DNA of 64,000 bases from Bacteroidia bacterium (GCA_022072225.1 JAJVIC010000002.1:62001-126000), one strand, 5' to 3'; positions 16,943 through 24,957 are shown, counted from the first letter of the stretch. Numbers and translations: made by a program. Notes: generated by a model from the letters alone, not told the origin.

Positions 16943-18469
16943 CTAAAAAGGAGAAAGATTATCGTCTTCCTCAATGCTGTTCATGCGCGAAGGCTTGGTA
17001 GTAGTTGGCGCAATAAAATCTGTCGAGTTTGAAATACCTGCTTGCGGATTAAAACTTTCCATATCGTCATTATTGGTAAATTTTGCCAGGCGGCCAATAA
17101 ATTTCAGGCGCACGTCTTCCAGCGAACCGTTACGGTGTTTTGCAATAATTACTTCGCCTTGTCCTGCGGCAGGGTCGCCATTTATAAAGGTTTCCATTTT
17201 ATAGTATTCAGGGCGGTAAAGAAACAACACAATGTCTGCATCCTGCTCAATAGCTCCCGATTCGCGCAAGTCAGAAAGTTGCGGACGTTTGTCGCCCGAG
17301 CGGGTTTCAACCTGACGGCTTAACTGCGAAAGCGCTATTACCGGAATTTCCAACTCTTTGGCAATGCTTTTCAGCGAGCGCGAAATCATGCTTATTTCCT
17401 GTTCGCGGTTTCCGTTTTTGCTTTCCGAGCCCGATTGCATTAATTGAAGGTAGTCAATAATAATCATTGATACATCATGTTGCGCTTTCAGCCTGCGGCA
17501 TTTGGCGCGCAATTCAAAAACAGAGAGGGCGGGAGTGTCGTCAATAAATAAAGGCGCATCAGCAAGCGGTGTAATTTTAGATTGCAGTTGTTGCCATTCA
17601 TGTTCTTCAAGCTGGCCGCGTCTTAGTTTATCGGCAGGCAATTCGGTTTCGCTGGAAATAAGCCTGTTTACCAATTGCAGTGACGACATCTCTAATGAGA
17701 ACAGTGCAATTGGTTTTTTGAAATCAACGGCAATGTTGCGCGCCATGGATAGTACAAAAGCGGTTTTACCCATACCGGGCCTGGCGGCAATAATAATAAG
17801 GTCGGATTTTTGCCAGCCTGCCGTAACGCGGTCGAGTGCGGTAAAGCCTGAGGGCACTCCGGTTAAGTGGCCATCGTTGTTTTTTGCTTTTTCAATTTCT
17901 TTTACCGCATCGTATAACAACGAACTCATTTGGTCGTAGTTTTTACGGATATTGCCTTCTGCAATACCAAACAATTCTGTTTCTGCTTTGTCTAAAAGGT
18001 CAAATACATCCGTAGTGTCTTCAAAGGCATTGTTATAAATTTCGCCCGAAACACGGATTAACTCGCGCTGAATAAATTTTTGGGCAATTATACGGGCGTG
18101 AAATTCGGCATTGGCCGATGAGGCAACGCGATTGGTTAATTTGGTTATGTAATAGGGGCCGCCTACCAATTCAAGCTCGCCTTTTTTCTTTAATTCCTGT
18201 GTAACGGTTAAGATATCAACCGGCTGGGTTGCGTTAAAAAGATTTACGATTGCAGTGTATATTTTCTGGTGTTCGTGCTTGTAAAAACTCTCCGGTTTAA
18301 GTATTTCAATAACATCGTTAAGCGCATCTTTCTCGAGCATAAGTGCGCCCAATACCGCTTCTTCCAAATCAATAGCCTGCGGTGGCAGTTTTCCAAGTTC
18401 AATACTCGGAAGTTGCCCTGCAGCCTTGGTTTTGCGTAGTGTTTTTATTTTATCTCCTATTTTTTCCAT
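16943..18469 (-). CDS. dnaB: Replicative DNA helicase DnaB
   Basis: 508 aa, usual length for Bacteroidota DnaB. It has an N-terminal helical domain (PPQAIDLEEAVLGALMLEKDAL), a linker and a RecA-like C-terminal domain. Walker A is RPGMGKT near residue 230, Walker B is the hydrophobic strand ending IIIDYLQLM, and DADIVLFLYRPEYY is also conserved. This hexameric 5'-3' helicase unwinds DNA at the replication fork and loads primase. It stands alone, not beside rplI or other replication genes. No intein is present. Confidence 0.97.
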   Translation of the reverse strand: MEKIGDKIKTLRKTKAAGQLPSIELGKLPPQAIDLEEAVLGALMLEKDALNDVIEILKPESFYKHEHQKIYTAIVNLFNATQPVDILTVTQELKKKGELELVGGPYYITKLTNRVASSANAEFHARIIAQKFIQRELIRVSGEIYNNAFEDTTDVFDLLDKAETELFGIAEGNIRKNYDQMSSLLYDAVKEIEKAKNNDGHLTGVPSGFTALDRVTAGWQKSDLIIIAARPGMGKTAFVLSMARNIAVDFKKPIALFSLEMSSLQLVNRLISSETELPADKLRRGQLEEHEWQQLQSKITPLADAPLFIDDTPALSVFELRAKCRRLKAQHDVSMIIIDYLQLMQSGSESKNGNREQEISMISRSLKSIAKELEIPVIALSQLSRQVETRSGDKRPQLSDLRESGAIEQDADIVLFLYRPEYYKMETFINGDPAAGQGEVIIAKHRNGSLEDVRLKFIGRLAKFTNNDDMESFNPQAGISNSTDFIAPTTTKPSRMNSIEEDDNLSPF

Positions 18470-18750
18470 ACTGCAAATATAGCTGCAAAATACGCCTTGT
18501 TTTTTAGTGTTGATAATTTATATTTTCAAACAAATCGGGGAGGAGTTGGTTTGTCCGGAATATTGGTCGAACAATCTTAGTGTGGGTAAGCCCTTTGTTT
18601 TCAGTTTGGGGTTATTAACATTTAACTAACAGGTTGCCGACAGTTTATGAACCTAAAAGTAAACATTATTTACCGGGCATAGAAATTTCAGAAGCCCTGG
18701 TTCTGAAGAAACAGATTTTACACACCTTTGTAAACAACAATACTTAAACC

Positions 18751-19236
18751 ATGAAAAACCTTTTAGTGAAATATGCCGCCTACAACCTTTGGGCAAACGA
18801 ACGAATTGCCAAAGTGTTGAAAGAATTGGATACTACTGTTCTTGATAAAGAAATTCCCAGCAGTTTTAATTCTATCCGCAAAACGGTTTTTCACATCTGG
18901 GATGCAGAGTTTATCTGGTTACAACGCCTCAACGGACATTCATTAACCGACTGGCCAAGCAAACAATACGGAGCAGCAACACCAATTGATAAATTTCTGG
19001 AGACCTCACAAGCATTTAAAGAATTTGTGGAGCAGCTGCCCGAAGCAGATTTTACGGGCAACTGCACCTATAAAAATCTTAAAGGTGATGAATACCATAA
19101 TCCGCGAAACGAGGTGGTTCAGCATATCTTTAATCATTCTACTTTTCACCGCGGACAGATAGTTACCATGCTACGCAATGCAGGAGTGGCTGAACTTCCG
19201 TCAACCGATTTTATTTACTACACACGTAGCAAGTAG
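18751..19236 (+). CDS. DinB family protein
   Basis: 161 aa, a typical DinB/YfiT-like four-helix bundle. The family metal triad is visible as His48 (FHIWDAEFIW) with His129 and His133 (HSTFHRGQ). The family includes thiol-dependent metalloenzymes and stress-induced proteins; the specific role is unknown. The 281-bp region upstream contains a 7-bp-stem hairpin (TTCAGAA/TTCTGAA near 18687-18708) and an ACCTTTG box about 20 bp before the start. Confidence 0.9.
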   Translation: MKNLLVKYAAYNLWANERIAKVLKELDTTVLDKEIPSSFNSIRKTVFHIWDAEFIWLQRLNGHSLTDWPSKQYGAATPIDKFLETSQAFKEFVEQLPEADFTGNCTYKNLKGDEYHNPRNEVVQHIFNHSTFHRGQIVTMLRNAGVAELPSTDFIYYTRSK

Positions 19237-19363
19237 TTACGTAGTCTTTCTTCTTTTTTAATGCTGTGCCATCCCTTGGCGCATGGCTGAATTTCCTTTG
19301 TTAAAATCATTTTTCAATTTCTGTGTTGAACGGATTTTTTTAAAGCTGACTTTCCTTTGCCCC

Positions 19364-19642
19364 ATGCTTGATGCTGAATATCTTAATGAGTATTACCGCA
19401 CTATGGGTATGGTAATAAGAAGGAGAAGGCAAAAGCATTATAAAAGCATGGAACTTTTTGCAGATAAAATAGGAATGAAATTTCAGCAATACAGTAAATG
19501 CGAACTGGGACGGAACATGAAAACAGAAACCATACTTCGCATACTGGAAGGACTGAACATAAATCACGGAGATTTTTTTGCCGAAGTATATACCCACATG
19601 AAAAACTGGGAAAAGAAAAACAGAAACAATATCAATCAATAA
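19364..19642 (+). CDS. XRE-type helix-turn-helix regulator
   Basis: 92 aa from the ATG at 19364; an earlier ATG at 19283 adds 27 hydrophobic residues that look untranslated. Residues 12-70 (MVIRRRRQKHYKSMELFADKIGMKFQQYSKCELGRNMKTETILRILEGL split over five helices) form a Cro/CI-like fold. It is a small DNA-binding regulator with no visible sensor domain. It lies 28 bp before an unknown gene and at the left edge of the accessory stretch, so local regulation is plausible but unproven. Confidence 0.8.
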   Translation: MLDAEYLNEYYRTMGMVIRRRRQKHYKSMELFADKIGMKFQQYSKCELGRNMKTETILRILEGLNINHGDFFAEVYTHMKNWEKKNRNNINQ

Positions 19643-19670
19643 TTATAAACCCTCTAATACCAATTAAACT

Positions 19671-20177
19671 ATGGCAATGCCTGACGAAATGGGAGTGGAA
19701 TTTACCGCTGCCGAACTAGCAATTATTACAGCAGGAATTCAACAAGCAATTACTGCAATTACTAACAAAAAAGTGGTACAACTTACCGCAGAAGAGCGGC
19801 AAGGCGGACAATCAGTAGCCGAAACCCGACAGCCTTATGTACACAAAGCTATTGAAAATCTTGCGCCAACGTACCCTAATCTTCAACCCGGTTTTCTGCC
19901 GCTTACCAATGCCCAGACCGACCTTCGCGCATCGGAACAAATGAATGAGGCGAAAATTTTAGCGATTGAACTAATGGACAGAATTATTGATTTCGGCTTG
20001 GCAAGCGAACACTTTGCTTACCTGTATACCCGTAAGTTTTATGCAATTGCTAAAGAAGCACAGGGAACAAAAACTACGGGTGCAGACACCGTAGTAGATG
20101 AACTGAAAGGATTGTTTGAAGGGCAGGGGCAAACCAATCCTCCTGCTCCAACACCGGGTCCGGGAACACCTCCGTAA
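19671..20177 (+). CDS. Hypothetical protein with a Pro/Gly-rich C-terminal tail
   Basis: 168 aa, no signal peptide. The body is predicted helical (FTAAELAIITAGIQQAITAITNKKVVQLTAEER), and the last 20 residues are a Pro/Gly/Thr-rich disordered tail (NPPAPTPGPGTPP). I do not recognise a family. It follows the XRE regulator by 28 bp and is followed by a strong terminator at 20268-20292, so the two form a small operon. Confidence 0.7.
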   Translation: MAMPDEMGVEFTAAELAIITAGIQQAITAITNKKVVQLTAEERQGGQSVAETRQPYVHKAIENLAPTYPNLQPGFLPLTNAQTDLRASEQMNEAKILAIELMDRIIDFGLASEHFAYLYTRKFYAIAKEAQGTKTTGADTVVDELKGLFEGQGQTNPPAPTPGPGTPP

Positions 20178-20180
20178 AAA

Positions 20181-20265
20181 ATGATGAATGATGAACAAGG
20201 AATATCGAATGATGAAGGAATAAATACTTCTGAATTCTAAATTCCTTGTTCGACATTCGATATTA
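20181..20265. repeat. Heptamer-period repeat with inverted half
   Basis: From 20181 the sequence steps in 7-bp units (AATGATG, AATGATG, AACAAGG, AATATCG, AATGATG). After a short spacer it returns in inverted form (AATTCCTTGTTCGACATTCG), so it can fold into a long imperfect hairpin. It lies directly before the terminator at 20268. Confidence 0.75.
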
Positions 20266-20267
20266 AA

Positions 20268-20292
20268 CTGCCCTTCGGGGCGGTTTTTTTTA
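20268..20292 (+). terminator. Rho-independent terminator after the XRE/hypothetical operon
   Basis: A CTGCCC/GGGCGG stem around a TTCG tetraloop is followed by a run of eight T residues. This is a strong intrinsic terminator for plus-strand transcription. Confidence 0.9.
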
Positions 20293-20306
20293 CTGTTTAA
20301 GGCTAA

Positions 20307-20560
20307 CCAAGCGCGCTATTTAACTAATCGTACAATGCACAGAACAGACCAAACGGTAGTACATACTAACCAAACAGGCGTTATAACTAACCAAACGGTA
20401 GTTGAACCAAAGCAAACGGTATTTAAGTCTAACCAAACACGGTTTAGTAGTAACCAAACAGGCTATTGGAGCGACCAAACGGTTTGTGATAGTATGTAAA
20501 CGGTATTTGAAGCTGACCAAACGGTGTGCAATACAGAACCAAACAGGTTTGCAAACACGA
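20307..20560. repeat. 21-bp-periodic degenerate array with CCAAACGGT core (about 12 units)
   Basis: The core CCAAAC(G/A)G begins at 20307, 20349, 20370, 20391, 20412 (variant GCAAAC), 20433, 20454, 20475, 20496 (variant GTAAAC), 20517 and 20539. This is a strict 21-bp step, with one degenerate unit at 20328 and one 22-bp step at the end. Within a unit about 9 bp are conserved and about 12 bp vary, with CTAA or GA often just before the core. Two DNA turns per unit would place all cores on one helix face. It lies between a terminator and the small ORF at 20586. Confidence 0.88.
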
Positions 20561-20585
20561 CTTTGAATATAAAATCAATATAGCC

Positions 20586-20831
20586 ATGAAAAAACTAACA
20601 GCAGAAGAAGCAAAAAATATTATACCCTTGAAACCCGGCAAATACACCTTATTGTACTCACAACTTATACAGTTGAAACCTGGCGAAGCACTTATAATAA
20701 CCACCTGTGATTGGGTAACCAATAAGCCACCTTATGAAACCATACGCAGGGTAATGAAAAATACGGGCTTGAAATTAGAGTATGGAAGAATGCCCGATGG
20801 GAGCGGGTGGTTGGTGAAGAGGGTAGGGTAG
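20586..20831 (+). CDS. Small hypothetical protein next to the 21-bp array
   Basis: 81 aa from the ATG at 20586; an upstream in-frame ATG at 20526 lies within the repeat array and is unlikely. The sequence (KKLTAEEAKNIIPLKPGKYTLLYSQLIQLKPGEALIITTCDWVTNKPPYETIRRVMKNTG in part) suggests an alpha/beta fold with a basic C-terminus that could bind nucleic acid. I know no named family. It starts 26 bp after the last unit of the array, so it may be controlled by it or bind it. Confidence 0.65.
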   Translation: MKKLTAEEAKNIIPLKPGKYTLLYSQLIQLKPGEALIITTCDWVTNKPPYETIRRVMKNTGLKLEYGRMPDGSGWLVKRVG

Positions 20832-20866
20832 AATTGATAATTGACGATTGTTAATTGTCAATTGAA
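20832..20866. repeat. Heptamer-period AATTGAC-type repeat
   Basis: Five degenerate 7-bp units (AATTGAT, AATTGAC, GATTGTT, AATTGTC, AATTG) fill the gap between two convergent genes. The unit is partly self-complementary, so it can also form a hairpin. Confidence 0.7.
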
Positions 20867-20870
20867 AAAC

Positions 20871-21101
20871 TCAGGCGGCCTTGTTCAGAATATGGGGTAC
20901 GCTTTTTATGCCTTCGCATGATTTTACAATGGATGCAGGAACCGTTTCTACGCTAAGCGTTGTGCCGTCAATAGCAAAAAACTCAATTTCGTAACCCTTT
21001 GCGTTGTCATAAATGTGCGCTACTACTCCTACATCGACTTTAACATAGGGAGTACCGGTAAGGTCTTCGGTAATATAAACTCGTTCAAATGTGCGTATCA
21101 T
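20871..21101 (-). CDS. DUF4926 domain-containing protein
   Basis: 76 aa. The SH3-like beta pattern with GVVAHIYDNAKGYEIEFFAIDGTTLSVETV is characteristic of DUF4926, a small family often placed next to toxin-antitoxin or other small accessory genes. It starts 2 bp after the PIN toxin stop, so it is the third gene of that operon. Its function is unknown; an accessory antitoxin or regulator is a guess from position. Confidence 0.8.
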   Translation of the reverse strand: MIRTFERVYITEDLTGTPYVKVDVGVVAHIYDNAKGYEIEFFAIDGTTLSVETVPASIVKSCEGIKSVPHILNKAA

Positions 21102-21103
21102 GT

Positions 21104-21502
21104 TTATTTTGTCCAGTCCTCAAGGGTAATTCCCTTTATCCGCTTAAAATGGTCGGTATTGTTCGTTACCAATGTTAAGTTGTGAGTAACCGAAGTTACC
21201 CCAATTAAAAGGTCAAAATCATCCACCGGTGTTCCTGCTTTTCGTAGGCGCGCTTTTTCTGTTGCATACAAATCAAGTGAATGAAAAATAGGGACAATTT
21301 TTACTCCGGTTAAAAAATTAGCAAGTGCTTTTTGATTTTTTTCTTTCTTTTCGCTATTTGCAACGCCAAACTTAAGTTCGGCAAGCGTAATTTCAGAAAT
21401 GAAACAGTTATCAGGGTCTGCTTTTTCAAATTTTTTCCGGAGTTCAAACTTGCCCTTGATGTAATAAATGCACGTGTTTGTATCAATCAGATACTTTTTC
21501 AA
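21104..21502 (-). CDS. PIN domain protein (VapC-like toxin)
   Basis: 132 aa, full VapC length. The acidic PIN residues are present: Asp7 (LIDTNTCIYYIKG), Glu42 (TLAELKFG) and the DDFDLLIGVTSVTHNLTLVTNN block, which carries Asp residues three and four. It is therefore probably an active Mg2+-dependent RNase, commonly aimed at initiator tRNA or rRNA. It overlaps the preceding small gene by 4 bp (ATGA), the classic antitoxin-toxin coupling. Confidence 0.92.
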   Translation of the reverse strand: MKKYLIDTNTCIYYIKGKFELRKKFEKADPDNCFISEITLAELKFGVANSEKKEKNQKALANFLTGVKIVPIFHSLDLYATEKARLRKAGTPVDDFDLLIGVTSVTHNLTLVTNNTDHFKRIKGITLEDWTK

Positions 21503-21744
21503 AACTTTTCTGTTTTCCGGTTGAACGTTCTGCTGTTGCGAATTTCAGCAATGATTTCGTCTGCCGATTGTTTTGAATCCCAGGCTCCGAATGCTTTGTA
21601 AAAAGATTTTTTCTTGTCGCTCATGTCGGCCTTAACCGAAAGAGTGAGTTTTGAAATAAGGTCAAGTTTATTGTTGGCGCTCAGGTTATCAAGCAGCCGC
21701 AGATAACCATCAATAAGTGTAGTATTTATATCAGTTGCTTTCAT
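21499..21744 (-). CDS. Antitoxin partner of the PIN toxin (VapB-like)
   Basis: 81 aa from the ATG at 21744; an upstream ATG at 21768 adds 8 residues. No AbrB or RHH signature is obvious. The protein is helical (IDGYLRLLDNLSANNKLDLISKLTLSV) with a C-terminus rich in Lys/Arg (RNSRTFNRKTEKF). A similar layout is found in Bacteroidota antitoxins that pair with PIN proteins. Its stop overlaps the toxin start by 4 bp. Confidence 0.8.
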   Translation of the reverse strand: MKATDINTTLIDGYLRLLDNLSANNKLDLISKLTLSVKADMSDKKKSFYKAFGAWDSKQSADEIIAEIRNSRTFNRKTEKF

Positions 21745-21870
21745 TTCGGTATTGTTTGTATTGTGCAAATGTAAGCAAAAAGGAGTAAGTTTTTAATTCA
21801 GAAATCTATAATAAGTCTGTGACATACTTTGGCGCAGGTGCAAAATACTTTTGCCAAAAAAACACACACG

Positions 21871-22470
21871 ATGAACCCCAACGCAAAACAAATACTCGCG
21901 CTGATTGAACAGTACCTGACCGAATACCCGAACAATAGATTTACTCAGGCTCTGTTTAACCTAAAGGTACTTGAGTTTGGAGGCGAGAATGCTAAGCCGG
22001 GAGGAAGCCCTTATTTACTGCGCGATTGCTACTACGATGCCGATACAGAGGTGCTGAAACGAATGGAAGCTCAATTTAAGCCCGGCTATAAAGCTGATCG
22101 TATTTTAATTGTAATGGCAGCCGAAAATAATGAAGAAGCAAAGTTTTTGTTCTCAAAACCACAACTGACCTTAACCGAGTTGGAAGAATACCCCTGGTTG
22201 CAAAAGGCATTTGTAACGGATGAAACCACCCTTGCATTTTTAAACAAATTGGTAAACCGTAAAAATGCAGCGCTGCTCCACCACGATTATGAATGGGCCG
22301 CAAGCGACCGCCACAATGAACTTGAAACCATACGCAAAGCCGCAGAATTAAACGGTATGAACGACTTTATTACAGAAGCCCAACGCGATTTTGAAAATGT
22401 GCGCTGCTACTTGCTGTTGAAGATTATGCAGAAGAATGATTTGCATGAGGGGTTTGAGAAAAAGGTTTAG
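21871..22470 (+). CDS. Hypothetical protein
   Basis: 199 aa from the ATG at 21871. A TACTTTTG promoter box lies at 21846-21853, between this ATG and the earlier in-frame ATG at 21829, which decides the start. The protein is soluble, acidic and helical, beginning MNPNAKQILALIEQYLTEYPNNRFTQ. I recognise no domain. The DNA composition here is closer to the chromosome average than that of the next genes. It ends 2 bp before the next ORF and so is probably co-transcribed with it. Confidence 0.7.
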   Translation: MNPNAKQILALIEQYLTEYPNNRFTQALFNLKVLEFGGENAKPGGSPYLLRDCYYDADTEVLKRMEAQFKPGYKADRILIVMAAENNEEAKFLFSKPQLTLTELEEYPWLQKAFVTDETTLAFLNKLVNRKNAALLHHDYEWAASDRHNELETIRKAAELNGMNDFITEAQRDFENVRCYLLLKIMQKNDLHEGFEKKV

Positions 22471-22472
22471 TA

Positions 22473-22868
22473 ATGAAGAAAAAGGAAATTGAAGCAGTTT
22501 GGGTACTCATAGGTACTGATAATTATGAGATACTAAAGTTTAAATTCTCAAGAAAGAAACTAAGCCTTGAGGGAGTGTTGCAATTAGAGCGGGTAGAAAA
22601 AATAGGATACTTTGATGATGAATTGAATTGGAATTTAAATCTTTTGCACAAGAGTATGGAGGTGGCAAATGATGAAGAAAATAATGATGAGTTAATACAA
22701 TTGATGGAAAGAGAAATACGCTGTATTAGCAGTAAGGTAGAAGTGCCCCCAAACTTTATTCTTAAAAGTGCTACTCCCCGCCAGTTTGGTAAGAACATGG
22801 TTTATTTGATGTTATACGAAGTGGATTGGTCGGGTGAATTTTTTAGCGTTAAAGAGGAAAATTTATAG
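22473..22868 (+). CDS. Hypothetical protein
   Basis: 131 aa, soluble, Glu/Lys-rich, with no recognisable motif and no signal peptide. It begins 2 bp after the previous stop. Its DNA is visibly AT-rich compared with flanking housekeeping genes (many aaa, aat and gaa codons), which fits acquisition from elsewhere together with the two genes that follow. Confidence 0.65.
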   Translation: MKKKEIEAVWVLIGTDNYEILKFKFSRKKLSLEGVLQLERVEKIGYFDDELNWNLNLLHKSMEVANDEENNDELIQLMEREIRCISSKVEVPPNFILKSATPRQFGKNMVYLMLYEVDWSGEFFSVKEENL

Positions 22869-22931
22869 ATTTGACGAAAACAGGGAAGCCGAAAATTGAA
22901 AAGAGTAGGCAGACAATAAAATCAATCAATT

Positions 22932-23132
22932 ATGGGACAAGTATGGAAAGTAAAACTTCTCAAAAATCACAGTAATCTTGTCAAAGGGATGGAGGTGGAG
23001 GTAGTAAAATACAATTCATCAGGTTCGCCAACAGAGTCTGAAATAATTGAAGCCATAGAGACTAAATATAAAATCAGAGCACCAAGAGGTGTTTATGGTA
23101 ATAAGGCTTCATTTTTAATTACAAAAAGTTAA
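22932..23132 (+). CDS. Small hypothetical protein (possibly DUF6140-like)
   Basis: 66 aa. The pattern WKVKLLKNHSNLVKGMEVEVV followed by a helix and KYKIRAPRGVYGNKASFLITK suggests a small beta-rich fold like the DUF6140 proteins of Bacteroidota; that match is tentative. It is AT-rich and lies 8 bp before the nuclease gene, so the two are probably expressed together. Confidence 0.6.
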   Translation: MGQVWKVKLLKNHSNLVKGMEVEVVKYNSSGSPTESEIIEAIETKYKIRAPRGVYGNKASFLITKS

Positions 23133-23140
23133 ATCAAGCA

Positions 23141-24352
23141 ATGAGTGATACAAACGTTTTGCATCTTCTTCAATTAGTTTCTTTAGAAAGAAAGAAACAA
23201 GAAGAACTTGCAGAAATAACAGGAGAGAATTTCAATATATTTTGGGAGCTTGATATATATACTGATGAAGTAAGGCTTCATTCCCGATTTATCGGCTCAT
23301 TACTTCACCCGAAAGGTAAACACGGACAAGGAGAAGAATTCTTGAAATTATTTCTAAAAAGTATTGATCCAAAATTAGAATTAGAATATACTGTTGAACA
23401 ACTAAAGAGCACTGAAATAGTAGTTGAGGAAAATATTGGCAATATCAGTATTGATGAAACAACAGGCGGAAGAATTGATATTGTGATTAAACCGTCACGA
23501 GGTAGATATATTGTGATTGAAAATAAAATATACGCAGTTGACCAAAATTATCAGTTATTGCGATACTATAAACAATACCCCAGTGCTCACATCTATTATT
23601 TGACATTAAATGGAAAAAATCCCAATCTGTCAAGTATTAAGTATCCTCAAAGTGAAAATACACTTGAGAATGGGAATCATTTCCATTGTATAAGCTATAA
23701 GAAGCACATATTACCTTGGCTGGAAGAATGTCATAAACTTGCATGTAAATACCCTTTGCTTAGAGAAACATTAGCCCAATATATTATTGTAATTAAAAAC
23801 TTAACAGGAGAAACTATGGACAAAGATACTATTGAATTAATTGCCAGAGATGGTAAAAATGTTGAAGCTGCCTTTGCAGTTGTAAATTCAATTGATCAGG
23901 TAAAGACTGCTCTTATGAAAAAGTTTGTTGAACAAATGAAGAAGTTGGCTACAGAGAAGGAAATAGAATTAGATATAGAACCAATAGGAGAAGGAGGCTA
24001 TGATAAGATTGGTCAATCAAATCAATACTCTGGTTTTTCATTTAAAAAGAAAAATTGGGAACATTATAAAATTGCTTTTGGGTTTGACGAATGGAGAAGC
24101 GGGTTTTCTTATGGTATTTCCGCTCTTAATGGTATGAACGGACCATTACGTGAAGTTATTAAAAACAAGCTTGATAACGGCTCAAATATTTCAGATGAGA
24201 AGAATCCTTGGTCAAAGTATTTTGATGAACCATACCGTAATTGGGATATTAATTCTAAACCTTGGGAAGATGTTATTAATGAAGCGATGAAAAATAGAAT
24301 TAAGGAAAAATTAATTGAAATACTAAATCGCCTTGATGGAGTGGAATTATAA
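23141..24352 (+). CDS. PD-(D/E)XK nuclease superfamily protein (PDDEXK_4 type)
   Basis: 403 aa. The core nuclease motif is visible as GGRIDIVI (Asp113) and IVIENKI with Glu127-x-Lys129. The upstream EVRLHSRFIGSLLHPKGKHGQGEEFLKLFL region (residues 43-72) is typical of the PDDEXK_4 group. All catalytic residues are kept, so DNA or RNA cleavage is likely. The C-terminal ~170 residues form a separate domain of unknown role. Relatives are found near phage-defence genes and in accessory islands. AT-rich codon use suggests transfer. The DnaQ-like exonuclease gene starts 2 bp after its stop. Confidence 0.88.
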   Translation: MSDTNVLHLLQLVSLERKKQEELAEITGENFNIFWELDIYTDEVRLHSRFIGSLLHPKGKHGQGEEFLKLFLKSIDPKLELEYTVEQLKSTEIVVEENIGNISIDETTGGRIDIVIKPSRGRYIVIENKIYAVDQNYQLLRYYKQYPSAHIYYLTLNGKNPNLSSIKYPQSENTLENGNHFHCISYKKHILPWLEECHKLACKYPLLRETLAQYIIVIKNLTGETMDKDTIELIARDGKNVEAAFAVVNSIDQVKTALMKKFVEQMKKLATEKEIELDIEPIGEGGYDKIGQSNQYSGFSFKKKNWEHYKIAFGFDEWRSGFSYGISALNGMNGPLREVIKNKLDNGSNISDEKNPWSKYFDEPYRNWDINSKPWEDVINEAMKNRIKEKLIEILNRLDGVEL

Positions 24353-24354
24353 CT

Positions 24355-24852
24355 ATGCGAAAAATAACCACATTCACCGCCATAGATTTTGAAACCGCCC
24401 AAGGTTACCGCCATTCCATTTGTCAGGTGGGTTTGGTAAAAGTGGAGAATGGGATAATTACCCAAACCCTTGATTTATTGGTGCAACCACCTGATAATTA
24501 TTACTGGCATATATTTTCTGATATACACGGCATCTCAGCCGATATGACTGCGGATGCACCAACCTTTGATAAAGTTTGGCATCTGATTGAGCCGTTTATT
24601 AAAAACCAAAATCTTGTTGCACATAACGGCCTTTCATTTGACTTTCAGTGTTTGGATAAAACATTAGCTTATTATGGATTACCAATAGTAGAATATACTC
24701 CGCATTGTACCTTTAATTTGTATGGCCGGCAAGGTCTGAAAGATTTGTGTGAAGAATACAACATTGAATTAAACCATCACGATGCATTGAGTGATGCCAA
24801 AGCATGCGCTGAATTGTTTCTTTTACATTTAGCAAAAGAGAAAGTTTTTTGA
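24355..24852 (+). CDS. 3'-5' exonuclease, DnaQ-like (DEDDh)
   Basis: 165 aa, a stand-alone exonuclease domain. Exo I is DFE (Asp11, Glu13), Exo II is AHNGLSFDFQCL (Asp96), and Exo III is HHDALSDAKA (His141/142, Asp147), so the catalytic set is complete. It resembles the epsilon/RNase T group that trims single-stranded DNA or RNA ends. It starts 2 bp after the PD-(D/E)XK nuclease gene, so the two nucleases are translationally coupled, which suggests they act on the same substrate. Confidence 0.92.
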   Translation: MRKITTFTAIDFETAQGYRHSICQVGLVKVENGIITQTLDLLVQPPDNYYWHIFSDIHGISADMTADAPTFDKVWHLIEPFIKNQNLVAHNGLSFDFQCLDKTLAYYGLPIVEYTPHCTFNLYGRQGLKDLCEEYNIELNHHDALSDAKACAELFLLHLAKEKVF

Positions 24853-24957
24853 GATTTTTAGTATTCATTTTTTTCGACAGGTTTTGGCGCAGTCCTGATT
24901 TAGAGTTGACAAATGTTAAAAAAAGGCAAAGCAATTGCCTAAGAGTATTTTTAATGA

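Noticed and set aside
18687-18708. Hairpin TTCAGAA...TTCTGAA upstream of the DinB gene as a riboswitch or terminator
   Set aside because: The stem is only 7 bp, there is no T-run, and no wider conserved secondary structure is apparent.
20320-20520. Minus-strand 66-aa frame across the 21-bp array with 7-residue periodicity (YRL/CLV)
   Set aside because: The periodicity is a direct product of the 21-bp DNA step, there is no promoter or conserved start, and the repeat core conserves bases at third codon positions as much as others. A DNA site array is the simpler reading.
20307-20560. CRISPR array
   Set aside because: The conserved core is only about 9 bp and the variable part about 12 bp, far below CRISPR repeat and spacer lengths, and there are no cas genes.
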